This document shows, in pieces, positions 11,240 through 20,155 of a stretch of 37,248 nucleotides of DNA; position 1 is the stretch's first letter; each line of letters opens with the position of its first letter. The stretch is from Cymbomonas tetramitiformis (Eukaryota > Chlorophyta > Pyramimonadophyceae > Pyramimonadales > Pyramimonadaceae). The notes below the pieces were generated by a model. That model worked only from the letters and a program-made list of their open reading frames with translations. It was not told the origin of the DNA and ran no database searches. The stretch lies in NCBI GenBank assembly GCA_001247695.2, contig LGRX02015901.1, positions 9,472 to 46,719 on the forward strand, read 5' to 3'. Both the position numbers and the translations under genes were made by a program.

Positions 11240-11500
11240 TCAAATCGAGGTTTGTAGGGTGGGAAAACACCAATCAAATAGGTTTTGATATTTTACAAAC
11301 AGTAATCAAATAGGTTTCAATTGTCAAATGATCAGGAATCAAATAGGTTTGAAAGAAATATACAATACTAATCAAATAGGTTTTTGCAGTGAACTAACAC
11401 CCAACACAATAGGTTTTGAACTTAAACACCTTACAATCAAATAGGTTTCTGATCACTGATAATCAGTATCAAATCAGTTATGATATTGCGCTAATTAGTT
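11240..11500 (+). repeat. right subterminal repeats of the hAT element
   Basis: At least six copies of AATCAAATAGGTTT or a one- to two-base variant occur between 11260 and 11455, spaced about 35-45 bp. They lie in the same orientation as the copies at the left end, not inverted. Confidence 0.88.
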
Positions 11501-11546
11501 ACTAAGAGGTTTCGATTTTCAATAAACTAATGCACAATCATCCTTG

Positions 11547-11554
11547 GTTCCAAC
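11547..11554. repeat. right 8-bp target site duplication of the hAT element
   Basis: GTTCCAAC, identical to 8093-8100, directly follows the right terminus CATCCTTG. Confidence 0.93.
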
Positions 11555-12240
11555 CTCCCCGCCGCCAAACCTTCCCCGTGCGTGACTGCAAAGACTACGT
11601 AGGCAGGGAGGCAGCACTCCTCCAAGACTGACACCCCAAGCCGCATACGAGCCCACACCTGAACCCAAGAACCTACCCACCCTGCCAATGCCAGCCGTTG
11701 GATGGAAGGATGACAGGCCCAAGCCCCCTTCAGGCCGTGGGAATTTGACTGATGCCCACCGACTCTGATCTGACTGATGCGCATCGATTCGGACTTCGTT
11801 CAAATGCAACGAGCGCTTCCCAGAATATGCCGCAAGCTGCGCTGCACCGCCTCATCGAAGTGTAAATCACTCGATTGAAGAAGATCGGGACGCACACCAC
11901 GCATCAAATGCAAAACTTTCTAATGGGCACAGAAACGCAACAACAGTAGTTGCGCTTGGGGATCATTCAGCTCCTCCAGCAGCGGAAGGACCGACGATGC
12001 GCTGACGAGACTGCCAACTTACCGCATTCCTCGGACACGGAAGCATCACTTCCAACGGGTACTCCCAGCACCTTAGTCCCCTCCGAGGCCAAAAGCAGCT
12101 CCTGAGATAGGGACGCCGTTGTCATCAACAACATCTGAAAACTCGGGGCACTCTCCGGGGGGGGATCGCCTTTCATCACGTTGAGATCCAGCCCGATGGC
12201 AAACATGCCCTGCCGAAGTGTGGCATAAGCAGCCAGCTAT
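11555..12240 (-). pseudogene. decayed non-LTR retrotransposon protein, part upstream of the hAT insertion
   Basis: On the minus strand the sequence encodes EGTKVLGVPVGSDA near 12080-12040, a motif typical of the region just after the reverse transcriptase palm of many LINE proteins. Further on come RPEGGLGLSS near 11730 and GRVGRFLGSG, matching the usual LP-x-x-GGLGL ... A-x-x-x-SW signature. Several frames are needed, so the copy is broken. The catalytic YADD box is not in the window; the similarity stops near 12240, where an inverted repeat copy begins. It continues in frame with 7084-8092 once the hAT element is removed. Confidence 0.7.
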
Positions 12241-12242
12241 AT

Positions 12243-12313
12243 GTATGTTCATTGTGGTCCGATGTTGATATCTACCGGTTGAAATTACATAATAGTGTTC
12301 ACATGCAATAGTA
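12243..12313 (-). repeat. inner part of the right inverted repeat
   Basis: The reverse complement matches 6801-6866 almost base for base (ATTGCATGTGAACACTATTA, then GATATCAACATCGGACCACA). It is cut off by the run of Ns, so the true junction to the sequence beyond is unknown. Confidence 0.8.
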
Positions 12314-12338
12314 NNNNNNNNNNNNNNNNNNNNNNNNN
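12314..12338. other. assembly gap (25 Ns)
   Basis: A run of N between an inverted repeat copy and a C-rich stretch. The linkage across it is not supported by sequence, so the real distance may differ. Confidence 0.98.
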
Positions 12339-12481
12339 CCCCCCTGCCAGCGTCAGCCTCTTACCGAAATTACTAACGAATAGGAAACGCGATTCGAGCG
12401 TCAGCCAGCCTCTTCTCTTAAATCCATTTCTTTTTAGGGACTGGAAAGCGCAGTCAGCCAGCGCATTCTCTTAAATTCACC

Positions 12482-12766
12482 ATGGATCCGAGCAGTCGCC
12501 AGAAACTGCGAGAATTGCATGCTGACTTGCAAAGTGGGATGATTAGTAAGGAAGACTACGACGACTTGAAGTCGATAGTCATCACGCGTATCAAGGCCAA
12601 AGCGCCACTCAATGAGAGTCCCAGCGGTGAGACCGAGAATGCATCAATGCAGAGTGACACGGTTGAGTTGGTTGAAGACTCGGATGAGGACCTTCCCGCA
12701 ATTATGGATATCCCAATAGGGAGTAGCCTCATATATAGGTTGAATTTCAGCTCATATATAGGTTGA
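12482..12766 (+). CDS. small acidic protein with a SHOCT-like N-terminus, probably a transposon gene fragment
   Basis: A 94-codon frame starts at ATG in CACCATGG context. The first 30 residues (RQKLRELHADLQSGMISKED, then YDDLK) resemble the short helical SHOCT pattern, L-x-x-L-x-x-G-x-I-(T/S)-x-E-(E/D)-(Y/F). The rest is acidic (VELVEDSDEDLPAIMDIP). The frame ends inside a 23-bp tandem duplication, so the stop may be a mutation or the frame may be spliced. The upstream sequence CCCCTGCCAGCG with TCCATTTCTTTTTAG resembles that upstream of the small frame at 15498. No specific function can be given. Confidence 0.45.
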   Translation: MDPSSRQKLRELHADLQSGMISKEDYDDLKSIVITRIKAKAPLNESPSGETENASMQSDTVELVEDSDEDLPAIMDIPIGSSLIYRLNFSSYIG

Positions 12767-12775
12767 ATTTCAGCC
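12724..12775. repeat. 23-bp tandem duplication
   Basis: CTCATATATAGGTTGAATTT followed by CAG occurs twice back to back, with a third partial copy (CCTATATTTGGGTGA) after it. It overlaps the end of the small acidic frame. Confidence 0.85.
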
Positions 12776-12954
12776 TATATTTGGGTGAGATTCCTATGGC
12801 GTGTTACGTGTTACGCGTAAAACTCACAAGGCCCGAAATACGTAATTTACGCGTAATTTGCGCCCCGCGGGGGGGGCGTATCATGCAACATAGGACTGTA
12901 GCTATCGTGCATTAACCAATAATCCTTAATAATAAACGCGGTGCAGAAAAAGCC

Positions 12955-13235
12955 TTTATTTGCCATTGAAAATTTCCAGAATTTCATGAAATATCGACTA
13001 TAATTTCCTTAGATTCAGCTACAATTTCCTTAATAATAATGGAATTTTCTGATGTTCAGCTAGCCTTCGTTTCCTTAATATGACATTCCGATTTCCGTTA
13101 ACGAAATGATTCGGCAGCCTTCATTTCCTTATTTGGGTACATTTTCTTAATGTTTTTTTCCAGCCCAGCTTTTTTCGCATTTTTCCGCCCCCCCGAAAAT
13201 CTGGCTGTTTCCTTAACCCAGCATTTCCTTAAATG
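12955..13235. repeat. iterated TTTCCTTA motif
   Basis: ATTTCCTTA, GTTTCCTTA or a one-base variant recurs about seven times in roughly 225 bp (from near 13005 to 13230), often followed by AT or AA. The spacing is irregular (about 20-50 bp), unlike a simple tandem repeat, and suggests clustered binding sites such as a transposon subterminal region. Confidence 0.7.
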
Positions 13236-13335
13236 TGAGGTATTCTTGTATGGCAAACTACTATTAATTCATATTTGTCGTATGGTAACGGATCATTTTT
13301 GTCGTATGGAAGGTTTTTTATGTCGCAAATTATTT

Positions 13336-13353
13336 TTGTCGTAGCTACGACAA
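13336..13353. repeat. 18-bp perfect palindrome
   Basis: TTGTCGTAGCTACGACAA reads the same on both strands. It is one of two palindromes at the left end of the 1.9-kb segment. Confidence 0.9.
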
Positions 13354-13372
13354 CAATCAAGCTGTGGGTATA

Positions 13373-13394
13373 TTTTGTCGCAGCTGCGACAAAA
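13373..13394. repeat. 22-bp perfect palindrome
   Basis: TTTTGTCGCAG followed directly by its reverse complement CTGCGACAAAA. A further TTTTGTCGCAAAAA half-site follows at about 13412. Confidence 0.92.
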
Positions 13395-14507
13395 TAGATG
13401 TCTAGGGGATATTTTGTCGCAAAAACCTCTCAGAAAATTATTAAAATTTTAAGAATTATACAGAAACACTTTCAGCCGAGTAGGGGTCCGACATACAACG
13501 AACAAAAACTCCGTGCATGTGAAGCTCAACATAAAAAAGCCAGCAGAACCTAGCGGAATGAACGCATGTAAACACGAAAACTCACGCATGGTATCATACG
13601 AAAGCAGTCATTGCAAATCACATACCAAAATTGCAGCTTTAAGCTATTATTACACTTACGTTTCTATAAACATCGAATAAACAGCACTACAACCTACACT
13701 ATATCAACCTGCTAATATCTCCAAGACACAGCATTCCGATTTCCTGCACGCACAAATTTACGAAGTCAGCGACAAGAGAATGGAGAGTAATTACGCTGAA
13801 AACTGTGCAATGTGAAGCAATAACCAAAAGTATCCACATACTCTGCAAAATGCAGCACGCTAGTTAGTAATAGAAATGCAAGATGCCCGACGGTCTCCAA
13901 GCATTCTTCTGTAAGCAGAATGACAAAGGGGAAAACACTGACGTCAGGATAATTCACACAGGGAATTTGCAAAATACATCGGCAGGGTCGCAGGCAGCAC
14001 CTCGACAGCCCAACCAGTAGTGCACAAAAGAGATCGCCAGATACGTATTTCCTGAAAAGGCTAGAAAACATGCATCTGTCAGCAGGCCTCTTCAAGAATA
14101 TTTCAGCATCAAGAAATACGCTAGAAGAAAGTGGCTGAGGCGCGCAATCCTGTGACATGCGACATGCGAAAAAAACGTCAGATGCTGCAAAACAAGATGC
14201 GGAACAGACGAAGTCAGCGATCTGGTAGGAAAATGTGCAACAAACGAAACGGAAACCTGCACACGCTCACTTAGAAATAGTCAGAGCAAAAAAACAAGCA
14301 CAGCAACAGGCAACACAAGGGTATTTTGAACGCTGGAAATAAAGTGAGAAGGCGGCTGAGCTCAAGCGTTATTTGGTGCGTCAAGCTACGAGACTGACTT
14401 GTGATTATAACTGTGGGTCAACTGTCGCGCTGTCACGCTATCGCGACACGAGGTAGTTGCACCACAGACCACAAGTCCACAACACCACATCCATCAGGAC
14501 TCGAAGT

Positions 14508-14880
14508 CGGACGGTCCGATCGTTCGGCTGACGATCCGATCGGCCGGTCGAAAATTAGTTTATGGGGGGTTGTTGTCTTCAAGATCGAAGATGGACAAGT
14601 TACTTGCGACACACTAGACACTTGCAACAGACTGCAGATCTTGTCTTCGGGTCGAATCCATCATGCGACGAAATCGTACGGTCCGATCGTTCGGTCGACG
14701 ATTCGATCGGTCGGTCAAAAATTAGTTGATGTAGGATTGGAGTGTATTCAAGATCCTTGCGACAACTTGAAGATGCCCTTCTTCAAGACTCTGTCATCTG
14801 ACTGTCCGATCGTTCGCTCGACGATTCGATCGGGCGGTCGAAAAATAGTCGATGGGGGGATGGTGTATCTTCCAAAGGCG
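14508..14880. repeat. three spaced copies of a palindrome-rich repeat
   Basis: GTCCGATCGTTCGGTCGACG, then ATTCGATCGGTCGGTC and AAAAATTAGTTGATG, occurs at about 14513, 14688 and 14804 with small changes. Each copy is rich in CGATCG-type palindromes. The intervening sequences are less similar, although two share TTCAAGATC. Confidence 0.8.
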
Positions 14881-15132
14881 TGCGATAACGCTGAAGATCA
14901 AAATTTGTTATGTGGAAAAATTTTGGGCAGTTTTGACAGTGTTCCGATGACGATGTCGTTTCGTCCCCCCACCTTTTTTTGTGAAATCGTTCTTTGTCCC
15001 TTTAAGAGAACGAAGCCCCGTTTCTGGTGTTTTCAGAAGATTCCCTTTTTTGACGTGCGACAGAAACATTTTCTTGCGACAGCGACAGAAATTTTGACCA
15101 TGCATGCGACAAAAAATACCGGGTTCCACGAG

Positions 15133-15283
15133 GGTCTGCATACACACTAAAAGTTGCCTATGGCAAACTACTATTAATTCATCATTTGCCTACGGGTAAA
15201 CTACCATTAAAATCATTTTGCCTACGCGCATACTACCATATATGGCATTGGCCTACTCGCATACTACAATTGACCCAAAAAGA
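15133..15283 (-). repeat. outer part of the right inverted repeat
   Basis: The reverse complement matches 6637-6775, including GTGTGTATGCAGACC, TTTACCCGTAGGCAAATGAT, GATTTTAATGGTAGT and GCCATATATGGTAGT. It therefore looks like the outer portion of the same terminal repeat whose inner portion is at 12243-12313. Confidence 0.78.
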
Positions 15284-15497
15284 AAACAACGAAATCAATT
15301 AATTCGGACCGCCCAAGTTGGCCAGCGAAAGCAAAGAAAGAAATTGATTGATCAATTATTGCATCTTGTCAACCCAAAGAAAAAAACGTGCGAATCAAGC
15401 GTCGGCGTCAACAAGCAACAAGCGACAAACGATTGAATAATCCCCTGCCAGCGCAGGGCAGCCGACCAGATCCCATTTCTTTTCAGCTTCCTAATTT

Positions 15498-15644
15498 ATG
15501 GCTGCCGCCATGTCCGACGATAATGGTCGCGTAGTGCGCTACATGGATATCGACACGAGTCAGCCTGCGCCTCCATGTATTATATGCCAAAAAAATGTGT
15601 TGCAGATTGTCTATGTGGCAAAGTCGCCCTCGGAGAAACCGTAG
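15498..15644 (+). CDS. short frame with a CxxC pair, probably the 5' end of a transposon gene
   Basis: A 48-residue frame starts at ATG 15498, with a second in-frame ATG at 15510 (MSDDNGRVVRYMDIDTSQ), and contains CIICQ. Its 5' region CCCCTGCCAGCG and ATTTCTTTTCAG resembles that of the acidic frame at 12482, and it lies just outside an inverted repeat copy. It stops early, so it may be a first exon or a remnant. Confidence 0.3.
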   Translation: MAAAMSDDNGRVVRYMDIDTSQPAPPCIICQKNVLQIVYVAKSPSEKP

Positions 15645-15725
15645 CCAAACGTCGCAAACTCGACAAGCGCATCACGCATTCGAGATTCGACCTCGCTGAG
15701 TTTCGGCATTTCTTGTGGAGTATCG

Positions 15726-15947
15726 TTGAGTGCACGCAACCCTGATCCTGCTGTAAAGCGCCAAAGCACTGTGAGGTGGCGACCCGTTTTGGAAACCCTT
15801 GCGGTACTGGCTTACAAAGCGCTGCGCAAGGCCAGTCACAGAAGAGATGGGCGACCTTTCAGGGCGCATGCACTCATTGAAGGCATCCTTCCTCTCGTAA
15901 AGTGTGACAAAGAGCTGGGCGCTCGACTTGCACTCGCGGTACGGTAA
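15726..15947 (+). CDS. hypothetical 73-residue frame, possibly a transposon remnant
   Basis: The frame encodes a basic, helical stretch (VRWRPVLETLAVLAYKALRK, later HALIEGILPLVKCDKELGAR) of protein-like composition. I recognise no family. It may be a continuation of the frame at 15498 after a splice or frameshift. Confidence 0.25.
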   Translation: MSARNPDPAVKRQSTVRWRPVLETLAVLAYKALRKASHRRDGRPFRAHALIEGILPLVKCDKELGARLALAVR

Positions 15948-15949
15948 TC

Positions 15950-17395
15950 GAATGACCGTACATAAAACAAACAAGGTCTAAATATTAATCCGCAGGGACC
16001 GGATAAGTGGTATCAACAAAAAACAAAACATTCAAATAAACAATTATCGATCATCTAAAAAATGCCAACAAAAGACAAGTTTAAAAACTTTTGATATTTA
16101 ATTAATTTCGTCCCGAAAACAATGTTTTCTAATTATATTGTTGATGCCTATTTTGGCAATTAAAGCAATAATGTAAGCACGGTTATCGGCGCCGTGCTTT
16201 GGGCAACCGACATATGCAATTGCACCAGCACGATCCACCCAACGAATAATCCAAGTGATGCCCTACGACAGAAAATTTGACCCCTCACGGAACGGTCTTC
16301 GTGACGAGACGCCGCGGCGTGACTAATATAAGTGCGGTACATGCGGTACGATGCCACGACAGGGGCATGTACGGTACGTGGAGTATGTTTCAACCGTATT
16401 ACTATGTACGCAGCTCATTAAAAGTCGGCGATGCATATTTACGGACACGCTTCCTCCAAGCAATCATTCGATCTTCGTTTTCCGTTTTGAGCGTTTACAT
16501 AGGCGCTTAAACAGGGTGAGCGGCGCTCCTTAGTTTCATAAGTTTTAGACGTAGCTTATGTTTGACAGGGGTCTATGGAGCCAATCGAGAGCAAATTTTG
16601 TCTTACAGATAGACGAATAATGCCTAAGTGTAAGGTCTAGCTATGTAGTGCCATGTGCAGGGTTTAAGTCAGGTGTGGCACCATAAAGTATGTATGCGCT
16701 ACGTTTTGTTCATCAGATCTGATTGTGTAATAGTGTGAGTAGAGACACACTGCTAGATCTAGCAATAAAAAATTACTTGGAAACGAATATGGCCGGCTGA
16801 CTACCACTTGGTAAGGAACACACACGGCATGCCATTATTCTCAAGCTCTTCGTACCATACTGAGTGGCGGGCAGAAAGATGAGTTCTCATTCCTAACGCT
16901 AGCTTCATTATGGCCCACACGTTTTATGGAATTAAAGTCAACACCGCTGACATGGTAAATGAAGTGTCAAAACAAGTGCAGAAGTCTTAATAAAAACAGT
17001 TTATGAAAAATAACCAACAAGCTCTTGCTGATTCTTACGCAATTTCACATACAAGGTAAAGCAAAATTGTAACACAAGATTGTTCACGTTTACAAGTGAC
17101 TATCACTTGTGATGGGGAAAATATTTAAAAAGTACTTCGGTGGTGTGCGTTTGCACGTGTCCTTCGTCATTGTATACAGATAATAGCTTGTACAGACGGA
17201 AAAGTCTTCAGCAGAGGTGATGAGCTGGGCTTTAATTTTTCATTTGCACCGAGGCACAGGCCTTTGCCAGCACTTGCACTTACGGTTAGAACACTCACGT
17301 GTTGCTCTATGTCATTATACCAAGTATTCCTTGCACCATACCGAAGCTAAGGTGAAACTCCTCTACAGCGGGGTTCCATAGCACGCCGGTGGCAA
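15950..17395. other. AT-rich intergenic stretch, no gene supported
   Basis: Only short frames without motifs are present. The right part is probably the 3' UTR and downstream region of the minus-strand DUF445 gene, which ends at 17396. Confidence 0.45.
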
Positions 17396-19579
17396 TTAAT
17401 ATCCCACCAGCTCGGATATGATGCCGATCAGACCACCGAACACATTTCCCCACACAACGAGCCAGGCCAGATGCTCACGAATTACCGCCTCAATCAACAC
17501 CTTAATGCGGTTTGCGGTAAGCTCCTGCAGACAACGTGAGACATTCTTTTACAAACCTCCACAAAAAACTATGGAGAAGCGAAGTCTACTAACACCGTCC
17601 GGTAGAAGTTGAAACAGGCCAGGCACATCAGAAGAAGATATCAGATATTGGATAGTAGATAAGGAATAGAAAGAAAGCGAATGAGCTGTGCCAACTACAT
17701 AGTAAGCAATCAACGACGGCATAGCAGAGCGGTGGTTATGTCTCGAAGTGCACCGCTACCGAAGGAAAAATAATTCAAACATTTCTGTGTCGATCGCAAC
17801 CTACTATGGGAACCGCAGTAAGACAAAGAACAAAAGGACAGGAGCAAGAGCGTTGCTCCAGAGGCACTTGAAACACGCAGTGTTTCGGCACGGGCAAGCG
17901 ACTTCCGACGCTTTCACGGAAATAAAAATGTCGCAAAGAAGGGAAAACGACGTGCGAAAGTGACTTGTACGTGCATCAGGTCCTGCGGAAAAGGAAAACG
18001 GACCTCCACTTCCTCGGAAAGAAAGCGGGCCGAGAATAAGAGGGATACAACACACGAGCTCGGAAAGCCTCAGAAAGCAATATGCCCAGTAGTTAACAGT
18101 TCAAAAGGGGGGTTCGGGCGATAAGTTGTGGCACTTGAGCATCGGGGGAGAGCGTCTTCAGAAAGATACCTTGAGGCGCTCATCCATTAATAGCTCCACT
18201 TCGTCTCGAATTTTTGACACGGGTATGGCGCCGTCGCCACTGAGCATCTCGTGGATGAGAGGCCCCAAGTCGGAGGCCATACTGGTTACAAACGGCTGCG
18301 AGCGGCCCCCGCGGGACTTAGTCGCGTGCGCGTGCAGTAACCAATAAGGGGCTTTCAAAGGAGGTCGCCGAGTGTGAAGATGCCCAGCACTCAGCGCTGT
18401 AGGTGCGAAACTGTGCTAAGCGGTCGTTCACCACTCAACTCGTGCGAACCGTGGGAGACGCTAGCCGGGTGGGGTGGGGGGGGAGCAACCTTAATAAAAG
18501 GCTTGACTTTTGATGCGTTCAGGTTTAACATTGACAACATCATTCCCATGGGCTTGTCAGCCATTTCCGCCAGTTTGGTGTCCAGCATGGTCTCGAAGTC
18601 CGGAGAGTCCAAGAGTCCTTTCAACTTGCCTTCGATCGCGTCCTTGCTGGCAAACTTGCTCAATTTATCCTTGACTTGCTTTTCCAAGAATTCGGTTGAA
18701 AAGAAGGTATCCCTGAGGTGAAAATTCCACGTCAACCCTTACGTGCAGTCTGCCTTCCGCTGAGTCGAAGAGTATGTGCAACAAGCTGAGTCGATAGACG
18801 TATTCGAGGAGTTGCAACGCAAGACGTATACCACTCCACTGTGAAAAACTGAGGTGAAAAGCATCCAAAATGTGCGAAGACACTTACATTATCATGTTTT
18901 TCATAGTTGACTTAATTTGTTGAAACTGTTTGGGAATGATACCGCTACCCGCTAGACCCGGAATTTCATCAAAGAGCATGGTGATTGCAATCCAGTTTGT
19001 TATTCCGCCAGCGAACCCAAAAAGGCCGAACGCCAGCACATATCTCGCTGGGTTGCTTCTATTTTCCCAGTCGCCGAGTGCGAAGCGCATGGCAATGCCG
19101 ATAACCATAAACACGAACGTGAAGGTATTGGCCAGGGATCCTTTGTTGACCCAGCTAAGGTCATTACTCTCCTCTTCAGCAACTGCTGTCGCAACCTTTG
19201 ATTCGATCTCTGAAGATACAAAAGCAGGAGAAAACCTTACATAAACATCTTTTCGAAAGCCGTATCGTAAACGCCAGGCACAAAATGCGCAGTAAGAATA
19301 CCATCTTTCGGTCCAACACAAAACTGTTCGGCCTGTTTAATATGCCGCATGTCTGAAGAAGAATTGAGAAAACCCTATTTTTATTTTATTTAATAATTTG
19401 CACCCAGTAAACTCCGCAAACTATTTGTACAATACAATTTCAATGTTGACAATATAAAACCTAGAATTATTCAAGGCAACCAGTTGCAGAAATCAGGTTG
19501 CGGGAGTCCGAGGCGTACCTTGACTGGGCTCTCTCGAGTCCGGGTTCACCGTCAGAGCCACTTCCTTTTTAGGATCCAT
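17396..19579 (-). CDS. DUF445-family membrane protein, six exons
   Basis: Minus-strand exons in transcription order: 19579-19519 (MDPKKEVALTVNPDSREPSQ), 19352-19273, 19207-18888, 18712-18490, 18295-18170 and 17524-17396. All phases agree and give 312 residues. Exon 3 contains a membrane segment (LANTFTFVFMVIGIAMRFAL) and then the DUF445 signature FGFAGGITNWIAITMLF, DEIPGLAGSGIIPKQF. Exons 4-5 are helical and charged (FFSTEFLEKQVKDKLSKFAS, then PFVTSMASDLGPLIHEML). Exon 6 closes with IREHLAWLVVWGNVFGGLIG, the conserved C-terminal membrane element. The family (YheB/YjiN-like) is found in bacteria and plastid-bearing eukaryotes; its function is unknown. No clear targeting peptide is visible. The donor after exon 2 is GTTTAC; using the nearer GTAAGG would leave an intron of only about 31 nt and break the phase. 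An optional phase-neutral exon near 18840-18745 cannot be excluded. Confidence 0.85.
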
Positions 19580-20155
19580 ACGAGCAAAGTGGCTCTAGCT
19601 GTCACCACGAGAAAAAAATTACATCGACTACCGAATTTCGCAGGCCACGCAATTGGCAAATTTCACAAAAAGATTAGCAAGCGTTTCGTGTATGTTTGAG
19701 GTGTGCACAAACAGGCCGTGCGTCACAGATGCATGCGAGGGGAAAGCCAACGCAAGGACCAGCTCGACCTCACCTGTTCGTGTTTGCTGTTCCAGTCGTG
19801 AGTCGAGTGTCACAAGCCTCTCGTCTGTCGTGTGACACTGCCACAGAGGTTGTGTCTCAGACCAAGGGCGAAGGGGCATAGAATATAAACAGTTTATATT
19901 CTTAATTCTATGCCCCTTCAGCCTTCGTCTGATGGGGATAGGGTTGGAACCTACCTACCACACAGGGGGAATTCAGCGTAAACCGGCGCGGGGGAATTCC
20001 TTGGGAATTGTTTCCCATTTTGTTTTGAGAACTAAAATGTGAGAAGAAGCAAACTTCATGTTCAACGCTTCACAAGTGAGCTTCTTCACTGTTTCGGTCT
20101 GCCCTGACAAAAACCGTCGTCGTCGAGAGCTACTAGGGCAGCTTCCCAGTTCAAA
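19580..20155. promoter_or_regulatory. shared divergent promoter region
   Basis: The start codons of the minus-strand DUF445 gene (19579) and the plus-strand hnRNP-U-like gene (20156) face away from each other across 576 bp, so both 5' UTRs and promoters should lie here. A perfect hairpin sits in the middle. No clear TATA box was identified. A minus-strand frame at 19628-19879 has protein-like composition but no domain and would lie upstream of the DUF445 start. Confidence 0.55.
19870..19919. repeat. perfect nested inverted repeat (hairpin)
   Basis: GAAGGGGCATAGAAT at 19870-19884 is exactly the reverse complement of ATTCTATGCCCCTTC at 19905-19919. Between and overlapping them, GAATATAAAC and GTTTATATTC (19881-19901) form a second perfect 10-bp inverted repeat around a single A. 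It could be a tiny fold-back element, an attenuating hairpin in a 5' UTR or an operator. Confidence 0.9.

Larger units (their letters stand above)
8101..11546 (+). mobile_element. hAT-superfamily DNA transposon, 3446 bp, inserted in a LINE copy
   Basis: The left end begins CAAGGATGGGAATCGATTAG and the right end finishes CATCCTTG, giving short imperfect inverted termini (CAAGGATG). Exact 8-bp target duplications GTTCCAAC flank it. Both subterminal regions carry many copies of AATCAAATAGGTTT or AATCGAATAGGTTT. The interior encodes a decayed hAT transposase on the plus strand. The element interrupts a minus-strand retrotransposon frame that becomes continuous when the element is removed, so the hAT insertion is the younger event. 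Confidence 0.93.
13248..15181. mobile_element. unclassified 1.9-kb segment between direct repeats
   Basis: TATGGCAAACTACTATTAAT followed by TCAT occurs at 13248-13272 and again at about 15157-15181 in the same orientation. Between them, the left end carries TTTTGTCGTATGG and TTTTGTCGCA motifs and two perfect palindromes; the right end carries the complementary GCGACAAAA and GCGACAGAA motifs. This looks like a non-autonomous element or recombined transposon end. No transposase is visible: frames at 13766-14158 (minus) and 14401-15150 (plus) show no recognisable domain. Confidence 0.5.

Noticed and set aside
18745..18840. An optional extra exon of the DUF445 gene with an acceptor TTTTTCACAG and a donor GTAAGG.
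   Set aside because: It is phase neutral, but the in-phase peptide is Ser/Cys-rich and unlike the family, and the flanking exons join directly to give a good DUF445 sequence.
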